Part shown: positions 15,569-24,703 of the stretch, piece after piece
Layout: the number at the start of each line of letters is the position of its first letter
Numbering within the stretch: position 1 is the first letter of the stretch
From: Consotaella salsifontis
GTDB lineage: Bacteria > Pseudomonadota > Alphaproteobacteria > Rhizobiales > Rhizobiaceae
Length of the DNA stretch: 64,000 bases
Reading direction: 5' to 3'
Assembly: GCF_900167365.1 (NCBI RefSeq)
Contig: NZ_FUXL01000017.1
Coordinates: forward strand, 12,510-76,509
Program-made: the position numbers and the translations under genes
The notes under the pieces: generated by a model
Told to the model about the DNA's origin: nothing
Databases searched by the model: none
The model's input: only the letters and a program-made list of their open reading frames with translations

Positions 15569-17479
15569 ATGAGCGACGCGGCCAAAGTCAACGACATCGT
15601 GTTGATCGCGCCCTACCCATCGCTGCAGGGCATCGCCGAGGAGGTTCAACGCGAATGCGCGGTGCCGATCGACATTCTTCTTGGCGACCTTCACGACGGC
15701 GTGGAGGCGGCGCGGCGAGCTTTGGCGGCCGGGGCGCGCGTCCTGATCAGTCGCGGTGGCACGGCCCGTCTGATCGAGCAGGCCTTCGATGTTCCCGTCG
15801 TCGACATCCGCATCTCGACCTACGATTTCCTGCGTTCCACCCTTGATCTGATTGGCGCCAGCGAGCCGATCGCGGTGGTTGGGTTTGGTGACTTCATCAG
15901 GATCGTCCGTCCCATCTCCACGCTGCTCGGCATCCCGACGCGCTTTTTCGAGATCGGCAGCGAGCCGGAGCTTCGCCGGGTGATCGAGGAGATCAAGGTG
16001 GAGGGGATCGGCAGTGTCGTCGGAGACACCGTTTCGGTGCGCGTCGCCCGCGAGTACGACCTGAAGGTCCGGTTGATCGAGACCGGCTACGAGGCGGTGC
16101 GGGAGGCGATCGAGAAGGCCACCACGATCTTTCAGAACATTCGCCAGCACGTGATCCAGACCGAACAGCTGGAAACGCTTCTGCGCGCCATCGACGAGGG
16201 TGCCGTTTTGATCGACGGTGCCGGCACGGTCATCTACTCGCAGATCGCCATGCTGGAGCGCGCCGGCTTCCGCAAGCCGGACCCGATGACGCTGGACGAT
16301 CTGGGCGCCGAAGTGGCCGGGCTCGCGCGTCTCGTGCTTTCCGGCTCGCAGGCACTGGTCGATCGTCTCGTGGAGATCGGCGGTTCGAACTGGTTCGTCT
16401 CCATCCACCCGCTGGCGGCTGCTCCCACCGTGACGACCGGGTGTGTCATCGTCATCCGAGACATCACCCGTATCCGCTCGCTCGATCGCAACGTCCGTCG
16501 CCAGATCACCGAGCGCGTGCGGCGCAGCCGGGCGACCTTCGAGGACATCGTGCACTGCAGCGCCGAGATGCAGGAGTGCATTCGCCGCGCGCGCTCCTAC
16601 GCCCGCACAGAAAGCGCGATCGTGCTGTACGGCGAAACCGGGACCGGCAAGGAGATGTTCGCCCAGAGCCTGCACAACGCCAGCCCGCGCGCGCAAGGAC
16701 CGTTCGTCGCCGTCAACTGCGGCGCCATTCCGCCGACGCTGATCGAGAGCGAGCTCTTCGGCTACGTCGAGGGTGCCTTCACCGGCGCGGTGCGCGGCGG
16801 CAAGCCCGGCCTGTTCGAGCTCGCCCACCAGGGCACAATCTTCCTCGATGAAATCAACGAGCTCGACCTTTCCATGCAGGCGCGTCTCTTGCGCGTCCTT
16901 CAGGAAAAGGAGGTGATGCGCGTCGGCGGGTCGAAGATCACACCCGTCAGCATGCGCGTGATTGCCGCCTCCAACGTGCCGCTCGCCGAGGAGGTGGGGC
17001 GCGGTCGGTTCCGCCGCGACGTCTATTATCGTCTCAACGTGCTGGCGCTTCACATCCCTCCGTTGCGGCAACGCCATGGCGATGTGCCGCTGCTGCTGAA
17101 GACGATGCTCGCGCGCCACGAGAAGGACGGGCTTCCGTCCATGGATGCCCTCACGCCGGCTCTGCTGGATGAGCTGGAAGCTCATGCTTGGCCGGGAAAC
17201 GTCCGCGAACTCCAGAATTTCGCCGAGCGGTTTGCGGTCTGGGCGGCGACGCTGCGGCGGCCGGGAGAACGGCCGCCGATCGATCTTCTGCCCGACTCCG
17301 CCGGGATGGAAGCCGTCACGGCCGTAGTCCCTCCACCCTTGCTCTCAGGAAGCCTGGAGGAGATCGAGCGCCGGATCGTTGCCGCTGTGCTCGATGCCGA
17401 AGGCGGCAATGTCAGCCGCGCCGCCAAGCGGCTGGCGGTCGATCGTGGCACCGTGCGCCGCAAGCTCGGCGCGACCTAG
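15569..17479 (+). CDS. Sigma-54-dependent activator, PrpR-N type
   Basis: 636 residues. A PrpR-N-type sensory domain (about 10-185) is followed by a PAS-like segment (about 200-300), then the AAA+ sigma-54 interaction domain with Walker A GETGTGKE (355-362) and the sigma-54 loop GAFTGA (402-407). A Fis-type helix-turn-helix closes it (VSRAAKRLAVDRGTVRRKL). PrpR-N domains sense small acids such as 2-methylcitrate. It is divergent from the acid-sugar operon, whose promoter is of sigma-54 type, so it almost certainly activates that operon in response to the substrate or an intermediate. Confidence 0.92.
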   Translation: MSDAAKVNDIVLIAPYPSLQGIAEEVQRECAVPIDILLGDLHDGVEAARRALAAGARVLISRGGTARLIEQAFDVPVVDIRISTYDFLRSTLDLIGASEPIAVVGFGDFIRIVRPISTLLGIPTRFFEIGSEPELRRVIEEIKVEGIGSVVGDTVSVRVAREYDLKVRLIETGYEAVREAIEKATTIFQNIRQHVIQTEQLETLLRAIDEGAVLIDGAGTVIYSQIAMLERAGFRKPDPMTLDDLGAEVAGLARLVLSGSQALVDRLVEIGGSNWFVSIHPLAAAPTVTTGCVIVIRDITRIRSLDRNVRRQITERVRRSRATFEDIVHCSAEMQECIRRARSYARTESAIVLYGETGTGKEMFAQSLHNASPRAQGPFVAVNCGAIPPTLIESELFGYVEGAFTGAVRGGKPGLFELAHQGTIFLDEINELDLSMQARLLRVLQEKEVMRVGGSKITPVSMRVIAASNVPLAEEVGRGRFRRDVYYRLNVLALHIPPLRQRHGDVPLLLKTMLARHEKDGLPSMDALTPALLDELEAHAWPGNVRELQNFAERFAVWAATLRRPGERPPIDLLPDSAGMEAVTAVVPPPLLSGSLEEIERRIVAAVLDAEGGNVSRAAKRLAVDRGTVRRKLGAT

Positions 17480-17529
17480 AGCATTTCCGGTCGCAAAACC
17501 GCTTCACGCTTTTGCTGGAATTGCTCTAG
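17476..17529. repeat. Palindromic intergenic repeat (rhizobial type)
   Basis: A 54-bp imperfect palindrome that begins CTAGAGCATTTCCGG and ends CTGGAATTGCTCTAG, with GCAAAACCGCTTCACGCTTTTGC inside. Elements of this form are scattered through Hyphomicrobiales genomes. It overlaps the TAG stop of the activator gene and lies between two convergent genes, so it probably also ends transcription. No second copy was seen in the window. Confidence 0.7.
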
Positions 17530-17562
17530 GCTTTGAAGCAGGCGCGGTGGCCGCGCCGCCGC

Positions 17563-18414
17563 TCACCGGATCACCAGGACCGGAATGGCGCAGGATTGAA
17601 TCAGCCGGGTCGTGGTGCTGCCGACGATCAGGTTGCGCACGCGCGAATGTCCGTAGGCGCCCATGACCAGCAGTCCGATCTCGTCGCGCTTCACCTGCTC
17701 TGTAATGACCTCATCGGCGTCGCCCTTGGCGGTTGCCACCGTGACGTCGTAACCGGCGCCCTGAAGCTGATTCTGTGCCGCATGGAGCCGCTCGCCCGCA
17801 TCGCCGCTCGGTTCGCCCACCATGAAGAGTTCGCAGGGTACGTCTCGCAGAAGCGGGCTCGCGACCAATCGCTCGACGATCTGCGGCGAGCTTCGACCGC
17901 CGTCGAAGGCGACCATGAATCGTTGGAGCGGCTGGAAGGCCCGCGCGGCGACAAGGACCGGCTTCGACAGGCTTCGGATGACCCGCTCGAGATTGGAGCC
18001 GAGATGGCCGGTGGCGAAGTCGGCAGCCTCGCCGCGCTTGCCGATGACGACAAGGCGAGCATCTGCTTCGGCCTCCCGGATGGTTTCGGCAAGATCGCCG
18101 CGCCGTATTCGGCTCGTCGCCGATATTCCTGCTTCTTGAATGCGCGCGACCGCCTGTTCGGTGACAAGATGCGCTCGTCTGGTGGCGACCTTCGCTTTTT
18201 GGGCATCGAGTTCCGCGAGTTCGGCGAGCAGCGCCTCGCGCGCGCCGAACTCCAGACTGCCGCTGAGATCGAACGGACGGCTGGAGGTCTCCTCCCGTCC
18301 GATCGCGTGGATGACTTCCACGGGAACCCCGATCTTTCCGGCAGCCCAGGCGGCATGGTCGCAGACGCTCTGGGCGTAGATCGAACCGTCCACGCAGGCC
18401 AGGATCTTGGTCAT
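17563..18414 (-). CDS. Tandem universal stress protein
   Basis: 283 residues made of two UspA domains. The first begins TKILACVDGSIYAQSVCDHAAW. The second ends with the ATP-binding pattern GAYGHSRVRNLIVGSTT (G-x2-G-x9-G-S/T). The start at 18414 is preceded by GAGGAGGAAACA. It lies 10 bp after the SulP transporter gene and is surely cotranscribed, a common pairing suggesting a role in anion/bicarbonate or stress homeostasis. Exact function is unknown. Confidence 0.9.
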   Translation of the reverse strand: MTKILACVDGSIYAQSVCDHAAWAAGKIGVPVEVIHAIGREETSSRPFDLSGSLEFGAREALLAELAELDAQKAKVATRRAHLVTEQAVARIQEAGISATSRIRRGDLAETIREAEADARLVVIGKRGEAADFATGHLGSNLERVIRSLSKPVLVAARAFQPLQRFMVAFDGGRSSPQIVERLVASPLLRDVPCELFMVGEPSGDAGERLHAAQNQLQGAGYDVTVATAKGDADEVITEQVKRDEIGLLVMGAYGHSRVRNLIVGSTTTRLIQSCAIPVLVIR

Positions 18415-18424
18415 TGTTTCCTCC

Positions 18425-19906
18425 TCAGTGCGCCGAAAGCTGGTCGAGCGCGTCCGGCTTGTCATGAATGGCCAGCTTATCGACCAGCGTCGCGCTCGCT
18501 TCGTTGAGGCCCTGGATCTCCACCTCGGCACCCTCGCGCCGGAATTTCAGCACGACCCGGTCCAGCGCGGCAACGCCGGACAGGTCCCAGATGTGCGCGG
18601 TGCTGACGTCGATGACGATGGTCTCGATCGCCTCCTTGAAATCGAAGGCCGAGGCGAAGCGCTCCGTGGAGGCGAAGAAGATCTGCCCTTCAACCCGATA
18701 GGTGCGGATACGGCCGTCCGGCGAAAGCTCGGACGAGACCCGGAAGATCTGCGCCACCTTCCAGGCGAAGAACACGCCGGAGAGCATTACGCCGATGAAC
18801 ACACCGATGGCGAGGTTGTGCGTCCAGACCACGGTGATCACGGTCGCCAGCATCACGGCCGAGGATCGGCGGGGGTGCTCGCGCAGGTTCCTGATCGATG
18901 TCCACGAGAAGGTGCCGATCGAGACCATGATCATGATGGCCACCAGAGCCGCCATCGGGATCACCGCGACCCAATCGCCGAGGACGACAATCAGGAACAG
19001 AAGGAAGATGCCGGCGCTGAAGGTCGACAGTCTGCCGCGGCCGCCGGACTTCACGTTGATCATGGACTGGCCGATCATCGCGCAGCCCGCCATGCCGCCG
19101 AGAAAGCCGGTGACGGTGTTGGCGATGCCCTGGCCGACGCACTCGCGGTTCTTGTTCGATCCGGTGTCGGTGAGGTCGTCGACGATTTGCGCCGTCATCA
19201 GCGATTCGAGCAGTCCCACCACCGCGACCCCGGCCGAGTAGGGCAGGATGATCAATAATGTCTCGACGTTCAACGGGATGTCCGGGATCAGGAAGAAGGG
19301 CAGCGTCGAGGGCAGCTCGCCCATGTCGCCGACCACGCGGAGGTCCATGCCGAAGAACAGCGAGATCGCCGTCAGCACTACGATCGCGATCAGCGGGGAG
19401 GGGACGGCCGTGGTGATCCGCGGAAACAGGTAGATGATCGCCAGCCCTGCTGCGACCATGACGTAGGTCATCCACGGCACGCCCACGAGTTCGGGCACCT
19501 GCGCCATGAAGATGAGGATCGCCAGCGCGTTGACGAACCCCGTGATCACCGAGCGCGAGACGAACTGCATGGCGTTGCCGAGCTTCAGGAGCCCGAGCGC
19601 GATCTGGATCAGGCCCGCGAGAACGGTCGCGGCAAGCAAGTACTGAATGCCATGATCTCGCACCAGCGTAACCATCAGCACGGCGGTGGCCGCGGTCGCG
19701 GCGGAAATCATGCCGGGGCGGCCGCCCGTGATGGAGACGAGCACGGCGATGGAGAAAGAAGCATAGAGCCCGAACTTCGGGTCTACGCCTGCAATGATGG
19801 AAAAGGCGATGGCTTCGGGAATGAGCGCGAGCGCGACGATGAGCCCCGCGAGGAGGTCTCTGCGCACGTTCCCGAACCACTCTTGGCGGAGCGTTTCAAG
19901 GTTCAT
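18425..19906 (-). CDS. SulP-family anion transporter with STAS domain
   Basis: 493 residues: about 10-14 membrane helices starting with the family motif [29 protein letters not shown], then a cytoplasmic STAS domain over the last ~100 residues ([23 protein letters not shown]). SulP proteins carry sulfate, bicarbonate or organic anions by symport or exchange. The start at 19906 fits the family N-terminus; a much longer open frame upstream has no support. Coupled to the downstream universal stress protein gene. Confidence 0.9.
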   Translation of the reverse strand: MNLETLRQEWFGNVRRDLLAGLIVALALIPEAIAFSIIAGVDPKFGLYASFSIAVLVSITGGRPGMISAATAATAVLMVTLVRDHGIQYLLAATVLAGLIQIALGLLKLGNAMQFVSRSVITGFVNALAILIFMAQVPELVGVPWMTYVMVAAGLAIIYLFPRITTAVPSPLIAIVVLTAISLFFGMDLRVVGDMGELPSTLPFFLIPDIPLNVETLLIILPYSAGVAVVGLLESLMTAQIVDDLTDTGSNKNRECVGQGIANTVTGFLGGMAGCAMIGQSMINVKSGGRGRLSTFSAGIFLLFLIVVLGDWVAVIPMAALVAIMIMVSIGTFSWTSIRNLREHPRRSSAVMLATVITVVWTHNLAIGVFIGVMLSGVFFAWKVAQIFRVSSELSPDGRIRTYRVEGQIFFASTERFASAFDFKEAIETIVIDVSTAHIWDLSGVAALDRVVLKFRREGAEVEIQGLNEASATLVDKLAIHDKPDALDQLSAH

Positions 19907-20345
19907 CGGTGTCTTTGATTGCGCGGGAATCGGATCGTCACCTGAAACGGGACGAGGCGGTCTGGAGTTGGCCGGGGGATCGGCGCCCGGCGTAGCCACC
20001 CAACTGAATGGGTCCTTGCGTGGCGCCGTGATGCCATTTCGCCGATGCGAGAGCAAGACCGATTGTCGCAGCGCCCGTCGCGTCATCGATGTCACCGGCG
20101 GCGGCAAGGCGGCCCAAATCGACAGCCCGCGCAGATCAATGCGGCGGCGTCGCCCGGTACCCGCGTGCCAGCGGGCGTTCTTCACCTGAAGGTTTGAGCA
20201 GCCTTGAATTGTCTCCGTCGGCGCCGATATCGGCGATGTTCGCAACTGGACGATGCCGCGGGCGTAGACCATCGGAGGATGCCGCCGACCTCGATTTGGC
20301 CGAGGGATGCGGGGCGATGGGGCTATCCGCTGAACAGGACGTGGA
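19907..20345. other. Gap without a supported gene
   Basis: About 440 bp between the divergent SulP gene and the small secreted protein gene. It must hold both promoters. Open frames here lack homology and ribosome sites. Confidence 0.4.
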
Positions 20346-20702
20346 ATGAGATTACCGATAGCGATTGCCGCCCTGGCCTGGGCTGGAACGGGTTCCGCCA
20401 TCGCCCAGGAGGCGACAGCCCCTGTTGATCCTGAGAGCGAGGCGCCCCGTCTCGTTCGCGTGTCCCTCGGCGACTGGGGCGTCAAGACAAAGCTTGCCTC
20501 GGAACTGGACATCGGCATTGCCGAGGTGCCGCTGACCATCGATATCGATTCCCGCCTCGCAGGCGTCGTCTGTCCGGTTTCTCGCGACGATCTCCAGCAA
20601 CAGGCGGTGCGCGCCGACCGCTCCTGCGCGGCTAAGACCGTCGTTCCCGAACTGCTCGACGCGGTCACGCGCGAGGTGAAGGGTGAGCAGCCCGAAGACT
20701 GA
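20346..20702 (+). CDS. Small secreted hypothetical protein
   Basis: 118 residues. A Sec signal peptide (hydrophobic [16 protein letters not shown], cleavage about residue 20) precedes an acidic mature chain with two cysteines (in VVCPVSRDD and [10 protein letters not shown]) that could form a periplasmic disulfide. AGGACGTGGA precedes the ATG. I do not recognise the family. It stands alone on the plus strand. Confidence 0.7.
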   Translation: MRLPIAIAALAWAGTGSAIAQEATAPVDPESEAPRLVRVSLGDWGVKTKLASELDIGIAEVPLTIDIDSRLAGVVCPVSRDDLQQQAVRADRSCAAKTVVPELLDAVTREVKGEQPED

Positions 20703-20831
20703 GCAGGGCCGCAGCGATGCAACCGCCGTCTGATCGAGCATGAAATGGTATCGATGCTATCGATTTGGTGGAGCGGAGCGCCTGGAGGTGAGCCGGCATT
20801 TCGCGCTCTTTCCAATCCAAGGAAAAGAGGG

Positions 20832-20910
20832 CGAGCCGTTGCACTGCGCGAGCTTTCTACGAACGCCGTGAAATATGGTGGGATCGGCCAGCCTCACGGC
20901 GGCCTAGGGC
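20832..20910 (+). pseudogene. Remnant of an HWE-kinase ATP-binding domain
   Basis: The frame reads [22 protein letters not shown]. This matches the N-box of HWE-family histidine kinases ([14 protein letters not shown] in the intact kinase at 26384-27847), but the His-Glu is changed to Arg-Glu. The surrounding frame has no other kinase motifs, so this is a short decayed fragment. Confidence 0.5.
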
Positions 20911-21100
20911 GGGAGTCGGTCGAGCCGGCGCCCCCTCAGCTCAATGCCGAAACTCGTTTTCAGCGGATCGCGCCGCGTAAAAATCGCGAATAACGATCGA
21001 TTCCACGCGCCGGTTGTCGACCTTCCCACGGCCAGTGCAACGGTGAATGGCGAGGCTTCCTGGCTCGGGCCGCAAGGCCTGTCAAGGAAAGGATATCGTT
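20911..21100. other. Gap upstream of the DUF1127 gene
   Basis: About 190 bp without a gene (with 20703-20831 it makes about 320 bp apart from the kinase remnant). It should carry the DUF1127 promoter; nothing else was seen. Confidence 0.35.
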
Positions 21101-21343
21101 ATGGAATCCCTGGAAAGCTACGCCAAGCCCAACATGCCAGCGCAGTGGTCGACACCTCTTGCCGGCGCGTGGTTCGCAGCCGTGTCGCGCCTCATGAACC
21201 GGCTGATCCGCGCGGAGACCAATCGGCGAGGCCGCCGCGCTCTTCACGAATTGCCAGACTACCTTCTTCGCGACCTCGGACTTTCGCGGTCGGAGATCGA
21301 CATTGCCGTGTCGAAGGGCATTTCGCGGTCCGCGGACGGGTAG
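21101..21343 (+). CDS. DUF1127 domain protein
   Basis: 80 residues. The C-terminal half is a DUF1127 domain (RRALHELPDYLLRDLGLSRSEID), the small Arg-rich module frequent in alphaproteobacteria and linked in some species to phosphate and RNA metabolism. The ATG at 21101 follows AAGGAAAGGATATCGTT. A strong intrinsic terminator lies 34 bp after the stop, so it is monocistronic. Confidence 0.85.
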   Translation: MESLESYAKPNMPAQWSTPLAGAWFAAVSRLMNRLIRAETNRRGRRALHELPDYLLRDLGLSRSEIDIAVSKGISRSADG

Positions 21344-21376
21344 CCGCACTGGAAAGCTGATCGCTCGCATAATGCC

Positions 21377-21413
21377 AAGGGGTTTCGGCGCCGTCGCGTC
21401 GAAGCCCCTTTTT
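21377..21413 (+). terminator. Intrinsic terminator of the DUF1127 gene
   Basis: GGGGTTTCG (21379-21387) pairs with CGAAGCCCC (21400-21408), including one G-T pair, followed by TTTTT at 21409-21413. Confidence 0.85.
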
Positions 21414-21444
21414 GTCGATGTCCGAAATCGGAGCGGACGCAGGC

Positions 21445-21672
21445 TCAGGCCAGCCCGATCTCTCTCGCTGCACGCCGGAACAGTGCGGCGGCATCCTCGG
21501 CAAACCGGAAGGTGGCGAGGAAATCATCGACGCGGTAGTTGGGCAGCGTCGCGCGGATGACGGCGGCTAATGCTCGCCCTTCTTCAACGCGCCCGGCGAG
21601 CGCGAGACAGTGAGCCGCGATCGCCAGGATGACCACGTGCGCGTTGGGCCGCCCCGCCGCCTGAAGGGCCCA
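21445..21672 (-). pseudogene. Cut-off C-terminus of the SARP regulator
   Basis: After the TAG at 21673-21675 the same frame stays open for 75 codons and ends at 21445. It begins WALQAAGRPNAHVVILA and continues as a helical TPR-like tail (CLALAGRVEEGRALAAV ... FRRAAREIGLA) typical of this family's C-terminus. Only one base need have changed to create the stop, so the regulator gene was longer. There is no start or ribosome site for separate translation. Confidence 0.75.
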
Positions 21673-23472
21673 CTAAGCCGCCTCGGCGAATTGCCCGAGT
21701 CGCACATGCGCCAGCGCTCTCGATCCCAGCATGCCGAACAGGAGCGGATCGAACGGGCTGAGCAAACGCGACTGATCGGCTGAGCTGATGGCGGCCGCCG
21801 GATCGCCGGACTGCGCGTGAACAAAGGCCAGACAGTAATGGCCGAGCGCAAAATTCGGGCTGAGGTCGACCGCCTGCCTCAGCTCCGTCATTGCCTCGGG
21901 CTCGCGGCCGCGCATCCAAAGGGCCCGTCCCATCGCCCAGTGAGCAGCCGGATCATGGTCGTCCGCGATCAGACCGCGGCCCGCAGCCTCGAAAGCCAGA
22001 TCCCGCTCTCGGCCGCGATCGCCCCAGTGTTGGAAGGCATTCTGCCAATGCGTGAACGACAATCCCACATAGGCCCGCGCGAAGGTCGGATCGAGTTCGA
22101 TCGCCATGGCAAAGAAATGCTGCGCCTCGTCGTTGTCGCTCTTGGTGAAGCGGTACATATGCCAGAGGCTGCGGTGATAGGCCTCCCACGCATTGAGCGA
22201 ATTCGGCGCCTTGAGGATCGCGCGGTTCCTCTCCGCTGCCTCGATCTCATGGACAATCAAGGAAACGATTCTGTCAGCGATGTCTCCCGACGCTGCGAAG
22301 GCCTCCTTGGCGGGAAACCGAAAATCCTCGGCCCAGACAATTCTCGCGGTGGCGGCCTCCGACAGTTCGACGGCAACGATCAGCTCATTGCCGAGGGTTT
22401 GTATTTCGCCGCCCGCGACGTACTCGACATTCAGCAGACGACCGGCCTCGTCGGGCTGAACGCCACGCTCGGACAGCGCGAATGTGGAACCGCGCGCGAT
22501 CACGAACAGGCTCCGCAGCTTGGCAAGACGGGTGATGATGTCGTGCGTCAAACCGTGGGCGACGCCGCCGCGCCCATCCCCCTCGCTTCTGAAGGGCATG
22601 ACGGCCAGCGCGGCGCGCCGGGAAAGATTGCGTCCTTCTGCTGAATGTATCCCGGCGAGGGACGGAACCTCCCGCTCGGATATCATGATCCGCGAGGCCG
22701 GCTGCGGCTGTTCGCGGATTCTCTGCCACGCCTCGCGGAGTGGACGGGTGTCCAGGTCTTCGGCCTCGAAGGCCCGGCTTGTCGAGGCGAGGTGCTTGTC
22801 GCCGTCGGTGAGCCTGCCGCGCACTGCAAGGGCTCGGAACAGCGCGACATGCGCACGTTCGTCGAGCGGTTCGATCTCGGTCCACCTTTCCAGCAATGGC
22901 AGAGGGTCTCCGCCCCCGACCGCCAGCCTTGCCGCCCCGTGCTCCAGAATAGCTGCATGCCAACTCGTGAAGCGGCGCCGTTGCGCCGCCAGCCAGCTTT
23001 CAAAATGCGGGCTATGGTCGACCTCCAATCCCTCCATGAAATCCCCGCGGAATTGGTCAGCCAGGGCGTTCAACCGGACAAGGTCGAGCGCGTCGAGGCC
23101 GGTCTCCATCGCTGCGGAAACGTCCAGCGCATCGACAGCACATCCTGCAAGATCGAGGCAGACGCGATCGTCGGCCGCCACGACGCGTCGCGATCCAGGC
23201 GCATCCAGGACTGCTCTCAACTTGCTTAGGCACCAACGCAACTCGCCACGGGGGTCGTTCGGGATCTCCCACAGCAACTCGCAGAGACGACTGCGTCCGA
23301 CCGGATGGGGCGCCAGGGCCAGATAGGCCAGCAGAGCACACACTTTGCGCGAGCGCGGCAGGCTCAAGGGCGCCCCGTCCCGCGACAGCGTCAAAGGGCC
23401 GAGCATGGCTATCGCCAAATTCGACGCGTTCTCATTTTGAAGGTTTGATGCGGATTCCACGCGTTTCTCCAC
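21673..23472 (-). CDS. SARP/BTAD-type transcriptional regulator, truncated by a stop
   Basis: 599 residues from a GTG at 23472 (GGGATGAAGC upstream). OmpR-like winged helix (AIAMLGPLTLSRDGAPLSLPRSRKVCALLAYLAL), then a bacterial transcriptional activator domain (about 110-250). A central segment of the adenylate-cyclase-associated type follows (AVMPFRSEG...GLTHDIITRLAKLRSLFVIARGS), then TPR repeats. An in-frame TAG removes the last 75 residues. It may still function because DNA-binding and BTAD parts are intact. It is divergent from the cysteine synthase-like/decarboxylase pair, which it probably controls. Confidence 0.82.
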   Translation of the reverse strand: MEKRVESASNLQNENASNLAIAMLGPLTLSRDGAPLSLPRSRKVCALLAYLALAPHPVGRSRLCELLWEIPNDPRGELRWCLSKLRAVLDAPGSRRVVAADDRVCLDLAGCAVDALDVSAAMETGLDALDLVRLNALADQFRGDFMEGLEVDHSPHFESWLAAQRRRFTSWHAAILEHGAARLAVGGGDPLPLLERWTEIEPLDERAHVALFRALAVRGRLTDGDKHLASTSRAFEAEDLDTRPLREAWQRIREQPQPASRIMISEREVPSLAGIHSAEGRNLSRRAALAVMPFRSEGDGRGGVAHGLTHDIITRLAKLRSLFVIARGSTFALSERGVQPDEAGRLLNVEYVAGGEIQTLGNELIVAVELSEAATARIVWAEDFRFPAKEAFAASGDIADRIVSLIVHEIEAAERNRAILKAPNSLNAWEAYHRSLWHMYRFTKSDNDEAQHFFAMAIELDPTFARAYVGLSFTHWQNAFQHWGDRGRERDLAFEAAGRGLIADDHDPAAHWAMGRALWMRGREPEAMTELRQAVDLSPNFALGHYCLAFVHAQSGDPAAAISSADQSRLLSPFDPLLFGMLGSRALAHVRLGQFAEAA

Positions 23473-23592
23473 GCTTCATCCCACGCTTGTTCAGCGTCGG
23501 TGATCCATGACTGTCAAACCGAATGCAGCCAAGAAGATCGCTGGGCTTATCAATACGCTTTTTGAGTCAATATCAAGATGTGGAGATCAAGC

Positions 23593-24678
23593 ATGCTTGC
23601 AACGAACACACGCATGACGACAGGCCGTAGGCGCTTGTTTGAGAGTGTTCTTGAGACGATCGGCGATACTCCGGTGGTAAGGATCAACAATATCGGCGTG
23701 GACCACGTCACGCTCTTCGCCAAGCTCGAGGCTTTCAACCCCGCGGCATCCGTCAAGGACCGCCTGGCAATCGGTATCATCGAAGCAGCCGAGCGCAGCG
23801 GCGCCCTAAGGCCGGGGCAGACGATCGTCGAGGCAACCAGCGGCAACACCGGAATCGGCCTGGCGATGGTCTGCGCCCAGAAGGGCTACCCGCTGGTCGT
23901 CACCATGGCAGACAGTTTTTCCGTCGAACGGCGCAAGCTGATGCGCATGCTGGGCGCCAAGGTCGTCCTGACGCCGCGAGCCGCAAAGGGGTTTGGGATG
24001 TACCGGAAGGCGGTCGAACTGGCCGAGGCGAACGGCTGGTTCCTAGAGCGCCAGTTCGAAAGCGAAGCCAACGCCGACATCCACGAAGCGACGACTGGCC
24101 GCGAGATCGTCAACGATTTCGCAGGCGCCCGACTCGACTGGTTCGTCACCGGATATGGCACCGGCGGCACGGTGACGGGCGTAGCGCGCGTGCTGCGGCG
24201 GGAGAGGCCGGACACGAGGATCGTCCTCGCGGAACCCGCGAACGCGCAACTGATCGGCAGCGGCAGGGCTCAGGCGCGTGCGGCGGACGGCGCCCCGACC
24301 GAGAGCCACGCCGCCTTCGAGCCGCACCCGATCCAGGGCTGGACGCCGGATTTCGTTCCGAACGTGCTCCAGGAGACAATCGACCAGCACTATTACGACG
24401 AAGTGGTGCCGGTTTCCGGGGCGGACGGAGTCGCCTGGGCCAGGGAGCTTGCGCAAAAGGAGGGCATCTTCACCGGCATTTCCGGGGGCGCCACCTTCGC
24501 AGCGGCGCGCCACATCGCCGAACGGGCGCCGGCCGGATCGGTGATCCTGTGCATGCTGCCGGACACCGGCGAACGATACCTCTCGACGCCGCTGTTCGAG
24601 GGCATCGAAGCCGACATGGACCCGGATGAGCTGGCGCTGTCGCGATCAACCCCCGGATTCCAGATGACCGCTGAATAA
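23593..24678 (+). CDS. Cysteine synthase family PLP enzyme
   Basis: 361 residues. PLP-binding Lys lies in NPAASVKDRLA, the substrate loop in EATSGNTGIGLA and the phosphate-binding loop in TGYGTGGTVTG. Start at 23593 is favoured by TGGAGATCAAGC. The protein is longer than housekeeping CysK (about 310) because of an insertion after GSGRAQARAADG and a C-terminal extension. It precedes a PLP decarboxylase gene by 25 bp, so it may make a beta-substituted alanine that is then decarboxylated, not bulk cysteine. That pathway is an inference. Confidence 0.88.
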   Translation: MLATNTRMTTGRRRLFESVLETIGDTPVVRINNIGVDHVTLFAKLEAFNPAASVKDRLAIGIIEAAERSGALRPGQTIVEATSGNTGIGLAMVCAQKGYPLVVTMADSFSVERRKLMRMLGAKVVLTPRAAKGFGMYRKAVELAEANGWFLERQFESEANADIHEATTGREIVNDFAGARLDWFVTGYGTGGTVTGVARVLRRERPDTRIVLAEPANAQLIGSGRAQARAADGAPTESHAAFEPHPIQGWTPDFVPNVLQETIDQHYYDEVVPVSGADGVAWARELAQKEGIFTGISGGATFAAARHIAERAPAGSVILCMLPDTGERYLSTPLFEGIEADMDPDELALSRSTPGFQMTAE

Positions 24679-24703
24679 GCCGTCGAACTTCTCGCACAAG
24701 AGC

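Noticed and set aside
15494-17185. A 563-codon minus-strand frame opposite the sigma-54 activator
   Set aside because: Antisense of a protein with complete PrpR-N, AAA+ and Fis domains; no homology in the frame itself.
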